The notes under the pieces are model-generated. The model saw nothing but the letters and a program-made list of their open reading frames with translations, was not told where the DNA came from and did no database searches. DNA of 56,263 bases, from NCBI RefSeq assembly GCF_000427905.1, contig NZ_KE386603.1, positions 1,815 through 58,077 of the forward strand, in the 5' to 3' direction. Position 1 is the first letter of the stretch, and each line of letters begins with the position of its first letter. The position numbers were made by a program, and so were the translations under genes. Below are positions 51,446-56,263 of the stretch, one piece after another. This DNA comes from Thermocrispum agreste DSM 44070 (GTDB lineage Bacteria; Actinomycetota; Actinomycetes; Mycobacteriales; Pseudonocardiaceae).

Positions 51446-52375
51446 ATGCCCAGCTCGTTGATCATCGTCGCGCTTGCGGTGGCGTGGCTTGTCGTGCTCG
51501 TACCGATGGTCGTCCGCAAACGCCAGGAAATCGCCGAGACAGGCGAGGACGCGCTGGCATCCCGCGTGGTGCGCGCCGGCAGCGACCACGACGAGGAGGG
51601 CACGACCGAGCCCACCGAGCGCGATGAGGACCACCACGAAGAGCACGACGAGGACGCCGAGGCCGACGGCCGTCGCTCCGAGGCCGACGACCGGGGCGAG
51701 TTCGGTGATGAGCGTCTCACTCGGGCGGATGTCATGGCGCACGACTACTCCGTCGACGACTACGAAGAGCCACTGCCGCGCCCGCAGCGGCGCTACCGGC
51801 CCGGCCGGGGCGGGTTCGACCCGCACGCCGCGGAGCTGGCCGCGCGGGCGAAGTACGCCTTCCGGCAGCGGGTCGTGCTGACCCTGCTGCTGATCACCGC
51901 GCTGTCGGCGATCGTGGCGGCCGTGCTGTTCGCCCCGCTGTGGTGGCTGACCGGCACTTCCGGCACGCTGCTGGCCGGCTACCTGGTCTACCTGCGCAGG
52001 CAGGTGCGGATCGAGAACGAGATCCGGCAGCGCAGGATGGCCCGGCTGGCCGGGCAACGCTCGGCGAAGCGCCGTCGCCTGCGGGAAGAGGAGCTCGACC
52101 GCATCTACGACCGCAGATTCGAGCGCGACCTGCGGGCCGAGTACCACGAGGAAAGCGCGGAGTACCACGAGGACTACGACGACCACTACGCCGACGACTA
52201 CGAAGTGGCGGACGAGCACGTGGCGCCCGCACGTCCGCAGCGGCGGCCGCGCCCCGAGCCGCGCGAGATCCCGCGCAACGCGGTGGTGGTCGACGTCTAC
52301 GACGAGGACCCGGCGTTCCACGAGCTGGCCGAGCCGGACGAGCGCCCGTTCTACCGCCGTGCGGTGGGAGAGTAA
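51446..52375 (+). CDS. sepX: GlpR/SepX-type membrane protein of actinobacterial cell division
   Basis: The product has 309 residues. Transmembrane helix 1 is at residues 4-24. A long acidic Asp/Glu/His-rich cytoplasmic loop follows, then a hydrophobic hairpin near 140-180, a very basic Arg/Lys/Gln coiled segment (190-235) and an acidic tail with repeated E-Y-H-E and D-D-Y motifs. The position after glp and rimJ, and the topology, match GlpR of corynebacteria and SepX of Streptomyces, which recruit division or polar-growth partners. GGGGAG precedes the ATG at 51446; an upstream GTG at 51428 is less likely. Confidence 0.7.
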   Translation: MPSSLIIVALAVAWLVVLVPMVVRKRQEIAETGEDALASRVVRAGSDHDEEGTTEPTERDEDHHEEHDEDAEADGRRSEADDRGEFGDERLTRADVMAHDYSVDDYEEPLPRPQRRYRPGRGGFDPHAAELAARAKYAFRQRVVLTLLLITALSAIVAAVLFAPLWWLTGTSGTLLAGYLVYLRRQVRIENEIRQRRMARLAGQRSAKRRRLREEELDRIYDRRFERDLRAEYHEESAEYHEDYDDHYADDYEVADEHVAPARPQRRPRPEPREIPRNAVVVDVYDEDPAFHELAEPDERPFYRRAVGE

Positions 52376-52407
52376 CCCCTGCTGCACGGGGTGATCGAGC
52401 GGCTTGC

Positions 52408-52413
52408 TATGCT
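52408..52413 (+). promoter_or_regulatory. Probable -10 box of the tRNA-Ala promoter
   Basis: TATGCT lies 13 bases before the mature tRNA 5' end. No clear -35 is seen at 17-18 bp. Confidence 0.4.
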
Positions 52414-52426
52414 CATCGCGCCGCAA

Positions 52427-52502
52427 GGGGCTGTAGCGCAGTTGGTAGCGCGCCTCGTTCGCATCGAGGAGGTCAGGGGTTCGATTCCCCTCAGCTCCAC
52501 CA
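52427..52502 (+). tRNA. tRNA-Ala (anticodon CGC)
   Basis: A full cloverleaf is present: acceptor GGGGCTG pairs with CAGCTCC (one G-T), the D arm reads GCGCAGTTGGTAGCGC, the anticodon stem CCTCG/CGAGG holds the loop TTCGCAT with anticodon CGC, the T arm contains GGTTCGATTCC, and the CCA end is encoded. It reads GCG alanine codons. Confidence 0.95.
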
Positions 52503-52510
52503 ACCGAAGG

Positions 52511-52543
52511 AAGCCGTTTCCGCAGGTCGAGCGGAAGCGGCTT
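52511..52543 (+). terminator. Hairpin terminator after tRNA-Ala
   Basis: A 13-bp stem (52511-52523 with 52531-52543, one G-T pair) has a 7-base loop and ends in TTT. It starts eight bases after the tRNA. Confidence 0.75.
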
Positions 52544-52925
52544 TCGTCGTTTCTCGGCAGGTTCGGCAGCGACGGCGGTGCCACGTCCTCTCGTCCTCCT
52601 TTGCGCGTCACCGCGACCATGGCGAGCGGAGCGACCACTGCCAGCCGAACACGCTGCTCAGCGACCATCCAGCCAGAGGAACGGCGGACGGGTGTGTGCA
52701 GCAGGGGCCGTCTCGAATCGGCGCGGCCCGCTTGGCCCTGGGGTACGACAGTGGCGTGAACAAGGGACGCCCCGGATGGCCACCGCGCCACGCTGAGGCT
52801 TCCGCGGCCGTGGCCGCCACGCGCCGACGCCGTGATGAGCCAGGACGACATCCGGCCGGGCGGCCACGCCCCGAGTTGCCAAGCCGCTTGTCATGCAGCC
52901 GTCGGCGCAAGTGCGCCGGCGGTCG
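52544..52925. other. Gene-free interval between tRNA-Ala terminator and argS
   Basis: No coding sequence is supported, and the open frames here have no family features. I searched by eye for a copy of the tRNA 3' end that would mark an attachment site and saw none. Confidence 0.45.
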
Positions 52926-54636
52926 TCACATGCGCTCGGGAGCGCTGATGCCGAGCAGACCGAGCCCGTGGTGCAGCGTCCGCGCGGTCAGCCGGCAGAG
53001 CGCCAGCCGGTTGCTCCGCACCGGCTCCTCGGCGTTGAGCACCGGGCAGGCCTCGTAGAAGGCGGTGAAGTCGCGTGCCAGGTCGTAGAGGTAGCCGCAC
53101 AGCTTGTGCGGTTCCAGGCTCTCGGCGACCGCGGCAAGCGTCGCCCCGTAGTCGTCCAGCTCGAGCGCCAGCGCCCGCTCCGCCGGATGCAGTTCCACCG
53201 CCGGGTCGATCGTGGTCTCGGGGTCGCCTGCTTTCCGCAGAATCGAGCGGATGCGAGTGTGCGCGTACTGCAGGTAGACCCCGGTGTTGCCGGTGAACGA
53301 CACCATGCGGTCGACGTCGAAGACGTAGTCCTTGATCCGTGATGTCGACAAATCGGCGTACTTGACCGCGCCGATCCCGGCCTGCTCGGCGATCCGGTCC
53401 AGCTCCTCGGCGGGCAGCTCCGGATTCTTCTCGTGCACGACCTGGCGCGCCCGGGCCACCGCGTCGTCGAGCAGATCCATCAACCGCACCGTGCCGCCGG
53501 AACGCGTCTTGAACGGGCGGCCGTCCCGGCCGAGCACCGTGCCGTACGGCACGTGGGTGGCCTCGATGTCGTCGGTCAGCCACCCGGCGCGCCGCGCGGC
53601 TTCGAAAATCAGCTGGAAGTGCAGCGCCTGCCGGTAGTCGGTGACGTACAGCAGCCGGTCGGCCTTCAGCTGCTGGATCCGGTAGCGGATGGTCGCCAGG
53701 TCCGTGGTGTCGTAGCCGTAGCCGCCGTCGCGCTTGCGCACCATCAACGGCGCGGGCTTGCCGTCCGGCCCGGTCACCTCGTCGGAGAAGATCACCAGCG
53801 CGCCGTCGTCCTCCACGGCGATCCCGGCATCGGTGAGCTCGGCGACCACGTCGGCGAGCATCGGGTTGTAGAACGACTCGCCGACCGAGTCCTCCGGGGT
53901 GAGCAGCACCCCCAGCCGGTCGTAGATCTCTCGGAACGCCTTCTCGGACTCGGCGACGATCTCCTTCCAGCGCGCGACCGTGTCCGGGTCGCCGGACTGC
54001 AGCGCGACCACCCGCTTGCGGGACCGCTCGGCGAACTCGGGGTCGGCGTCGAAAGCCGCCCGGGCGGCCCGATACAGCTCGTCGAGCGCGGAGACAGCCG
54101 AGGTGCCCGCCGCCAGTTCGTCGTGGTGCCACGCGGCGTCCGGGTGCTCGTCGAGGTACTAGAGGAAGGAAACCGAGCCCCCGCGCCAGACTGTCGCCGA
54201 TGATCGTGGTGCGCAGGTGACCGACGTGCATCTCCTTGGCGATGTTCGGTGCGGAGTAGTCGATCACGATGCGCTGCCCCGCGGTGGGCGTGCCGACGCC
54301 GAGGCGGGGACTGGCCAGCCGAGCGGCGACCTGGCCCCAGATCAGCTGGTCGGGCACCGTGATGTTGAGAAAGCCGGGACCGGAGACCTCGACACGCTCG
54401 ACCCGCTCCCCGGCCATCGCCGAGGTGAGCGTGTGGGCGAGGTCGGTCGGTTTGCTGCGGGCGCGTTTGGCCAGCGCGAGCGCCGCGTTCGACTGGAAGT
54501 CGGCGTGCTCGCTTCGGCGCACCAACGGATCGGCCCCGGCCAGCTCGGGGTAGGCATGCGCGATCGCTTGCGACACGCTGTCGGCGACCTGGCCGAGCAG
54601 CGGCCGGACTTCGTGGTTCGACTCGCGATGGGACAC
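52926..54636 (-). pseudogene. argS: Arginyl-tRNA synthetase, interrupted by deletion/frameshift
   Basis: The start is a GTG at 54636 with AAGGAGGG nine bases upstream. The N-terminal part reads as ArgS through the HIGH motif (M-H-V-G-H-L-R-T-T) to G-L-G-F-L near 54170. The next familiar residues, Y-L-D-E-H-P-D, are in another frame right after a TAG, and the roughly 20 residues normally between them (G-H-E...G-D-W-G-T region) are absent. From about 54160 to 52926 the rest is intact: K-T-R-S-G-G loop, anticodon-binding domain and the usual ending. Neither part could charge tRNA-Arg alone. Because argS is essential, a functional copy must exist elsewhere, or the break is an assembly error. The fragment at 56068 is a second partial copy. 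Confidence 0.8.
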
Positions 54637-54988
54637 GGAATCAAGCCCTCCTTCGAGGCCTTCAGTGTCCCAGGCGCCGTTGTGCTCGCCGAACCGCGGT
54701 GCCCGTCGAGACGCCGAATGCAGCGGCCGCGGCTTGCCGGCGCGGCGTGCTGAACCCACCGGTCCGCTCCCCGCGTGAGGGGAATGACCGCTGTCGCCGG
54801 CAAAGGTGGGAGACCGCGGGCGACGGCCGCTCGCTGCCGCTTTCGGCTGCACCCGAGAGCTCGACCAGGTGGTAACCGGCGCGTCCGGTTGTGGTGGCAC
54901 AGCCGGTGCCACCATGGTTGCTCGTCGAGCCCACCATGATCGGTGCCTGCCGTGCCGGTCCTCGCCGAATCCGAGAGAAGAAGACGGA
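54637..54988. other. Divergent intergenic region between argS and the PAP2-like gene
   Basis: It must hold the promoters of both genes, but I see no clear -35/-10 pair. A small hairpin (CCCC, six bases, GGGG) lies near 54767-54780. Long open frames here lack any family signal. Confidence 0.4.
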
Positions 54989-55855
54989 ATGCCTCACGAC
55001 CCATCAGCTGACCGTGCTCGCGACGTAGCGCTTCCGGCGCGCAGCGCACCCGGCAGGGCCTCTGTGCCGTTCGTGCTTTTCCTGCTCGGTTTTCTCGTCT
55101 TGTATCTGCTGGCTGTCTGCACCCCGATCGGGCAGCGCATCGAGAACGCCGTGTTGTCGAGCGAGAACGGGAGCAAGCCGGCCTGGATACACGAGTTCTC
55201 GGGTGCCTATTCCGCTACCGGGCCGACGCTTCCCCCGCTGGGTGAGCTCGCGCTGCCGACAGCGGCGGTGGGGCTGCTCGTGCTTGTGCTGCTCACCCTG
55301 GTGCGGCGGTGCTGGTGGCAGGGAGCGGCCGCGGTCTGTGTCGCGGGTGCCGCGATCGGGGCCGCCGAAGTGCTCGGACAAGTTCTGCCCCGGCCGGATC
55401 TGGTGAACGCACCGGTTTACTTCGTCGAGCCGAGTTTCCCCAGCGGTCATGCCGCGGTGGCGTCCGCGCTGGTTGTGGCGGCCTTGTTCGCCGTGCCGGA
55501 ACGACTGCGGCCGTGGCTTCTGGTAGTCGGGGCGGCTTGGCTGGCCATGGTCGCCGGCGCCGTGCAAGCCACCCTCCACCATCGGCCCAGCGACGTGGTG
55601 GGCTCCACCCTGCTGGTGTGCATCGCGTACCGGCTCGCGCTGTGGCTGCGGCCCACCGTGGCGCCGACGTTCGCTGCTCGTCCCGCCACCGTGGCGGCGG
55701 CATCCGCGTGTGCTGTCGTCGGCGCGGTGATAGGTGGCTCGCGGTCGGACTCCTTGGGGCAGTCGGCGGTCTTCGCCGCGGTCGCGGTCGGGTGCGCGGC
55801 ACTGGCATGGCTCGCGGTGAAGGACCAGGTGGTGTCGCGGGCACAATCCGACTAG
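54989..55855 (+). CDS. PAP2-family membrane protein with degenerate active site
   Basis: The product has 288 residues with about seven hydrophobic segments. The central P-S-F-P-S-G-H-A-A motif and H-H-R-P-S-D are kept, giving the PAP2 layout. In the first motif the Lys of K-x6-R-P is Val (V-L-G-Q-V-L-P-R-P), and in the third the Ser-Arg pair is Ala-Val, so two phosphate-binding residues are missing. It may be weakly active, a binding protein or decaying. The ATG at 54989 follows a purine-rich GAGAGAAGAAGACGGA stretch; earlier in-frame starts give an atypical N-terminus. It lies between two broken argS copies. Confidence 0.65.
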   Translation: MPHDPSADRARDVALPARSAPGRASVPFVLFLLGFLVLYLLAVCTPIGQRIENAVLSSENGSKPAWIHEFSGAYSATGPTLPPLGELALPTAAVGLLVLVLLTLVRRCWWQGAAAVCVAGAAIGAAEVLGQVLPRPDLVNAPVYFVEPSFPSGHAAVASALVVAALFAVPERLRPWLLVVGAAWLAMVAGAVQATLHHRPSDVVGSTLLVCIAYRLALWLRPTVAPTFAARPATVAAASACAVVGAVIGGSRSDSLGQSAVFAAVAVGCAALAWLAVKDQVVSRAQSD

Positions 55856-55918
55856 GTGGCATCCGGCACGCTCCGGCAGCGCACCACGGCGCCGGCCGCC
55901 CGGCATCGGGGCGGTGGC

Positions 55919-55947
55919 CGCGGTCGGGCGTGGCACGCCCGACCGCG
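55919..55947 (+). terminator. Hairpin terminator after the PAP2-like gene
   Basis: A perfect 13-bp stem (55919-55931 with 55935-55947) has the loop GGC. It starts 64 bases after the stop codon. Confidence 0.7.
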
Positions 55948-55955
55948 TCGCGCAC

Positions 55956-56066
55956 CCAGCGCTGTGCGGTGACTGGCTGGTTCACCCCAGCGCTGTGCGG
56001 TGACTGCCAGGTTCTGGATCACCTCGGCGCCAGGCGGTGACGGTCCAGTTCACTCCAGCGCTGTGA
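55956..56066. repeat. Short tandem repeats beside the argS fragment
   Basis: A 20-bp unit CCAGCGCTGTGCGGTGACTG occurs at 55956-55975 and 55987-56006 (period 31 bp). A shortened copy, CCAGCGCTGTGA, at 56055-56066 directly abuts the argS homology. GGTTCAC or a variant precedes the second and third copies. Confidence 0.75.
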
Positions 56067-56067
56067 G

Positions 56068-56263
56068 CCGGCCCGGTCACCTCCTCGGAGAAGATCACCA
56101 GCGCGCCGTCGTCCTCCACCGCGATCCCGGCATCGGTGAGCTCGGCGACCACGTCCGCGAGCATCGGCTTGTAGAACGACTCGCCGACCGAGTCCTCCGG
56201 GGTGAGCAGCACCCCCAGCCGGTCGTAGATCTCTCGGAACGCCTTCTCGGACTCGGCGACGAT
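56068..56263 (-). pseudogene. argS: Second argS copy, 3'-truncated (continues off the window)
   Basis: The 196 bases align without gaps to 53765-53960 inside argS, with four differences. It encodes the V-L-L-T-P-E-D-S-V-G-E-S-F-Y-K-P-M-L to V-T-G-P segment and then runs into unrelated repeat DNA, so the catalytic C-terminal part and anticodon-binding domain are missing. The 5' part lies beyond the window. It looks like a recent partial duplication. Confidence 0.85.

Noticed and set aside
52391-52759. Plus-strand gene of 122 codons over the tRNA
   Set aside because: It covers the tRNA gene and its terminator and has no protein family features.
52427-52925. Phage or integrative element attached at tRNA-Ala
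   Set aside because: No integrase gene and no repeated tRNA 3' end are visible nearby; the following DNA leads straight to argS.
52891-54915. Single 674-codon minus-strand protein spanning argS
   Set aside because: Only the part between 54636 and about 54165 looks like ArgS; after that the frame is a shadow while the true ArgS sequence continues in another frame.

Overview
The window is high-GC DNA from an actinomycete. The order mprA-mprB-pepD-moaB-(small gene)-mscL-SAF-ruc/fmdB-cyclo-ligase-galU-glp/moeA-rimJ-glpR/sepX matches the Mycobacterium tuberculosis Rv0981-Rv0996 neighbourhood. The type VII secretion-linked giant protein and the size of the accessory region fit a Pseudonocardiales-type organism better than a mycobacterium. 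That placement is an inference from gene order and protein families.

Left region (1-38530): a type VII secretion (ESX) effector island. Four tightly packed genes (1-6390) encode two WXG100-type proteins with long glycine-rich tails, a YbaB-like small protein that may be a chaperone, and a partial gene that shares helical repeats with one of them. None of the ESX core genes (EccB/C/D/E, MycP) is present. After a strong hairpin comes one uninterrupted 9,289-codon gene (6489-34358). Its product has a CpnT-like N-terminal region, a metzincin-type HExxHxxGxxD domain, three large domains each followed by a Thr/His-rich linker, thirteen repeated modules that look like a papain-type fold, a Fic-type HPFxDxNGR domain, and four repeats of roughly 290 residues as the tail. 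Only the last of the thirteen modules keeps a full Cys/His/Asp set. The next gene (34593-35987) carries two YrhB/Imm35-like units, each followed by a segment resembling the C-terminal half of the same papain-like fold, and is the best immunity candidate. An unrecognised gene and a 'type VII secretion-associated' protein complete the island.

Middle region (38922-52375): conserved chromosomal genes. These are an orphan NarL-type regulator, a TRIC/YadS membrane protein, the MprAB envelope-stress system with its HtrA protease PepD, MoaB/MogA, MscL, a SAF-domain protein, the Ruc-like zinc ribbon chaperone, 5-formyltetrahydrofolate cyclo-ligase, GalU, the gephyrin-like Glp/MoeA, RimJ and the GlpR/SepX division protein. 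Regulatory sites are readable here. Matching 8-3-8 direct repeats (candidate MprA boxes) precede both mprA and pepD. A CIRCE operator (HrcA) precedes ruc. Several starts lie exactly seven bases after a TANNNT -10 box, which suggests leaderless mRNAs, and galU and the cyclo-ligase appear to share one divergent -10 region.

Right region (52427-56263): a tRNA-Ala(CGC), then an arginyl-tRNA synthetase gene that is broken just after the HIGH motif by a small deletion/frameshift with an in-frame TAG, a PAP2-like membrane protein with degenerate active-site motifs, and, at the window edge, a second 98%-identical but 3'-truncated piece of argS next to short tandem repeats. Neither argS copy visible here can make a complete enzyme.
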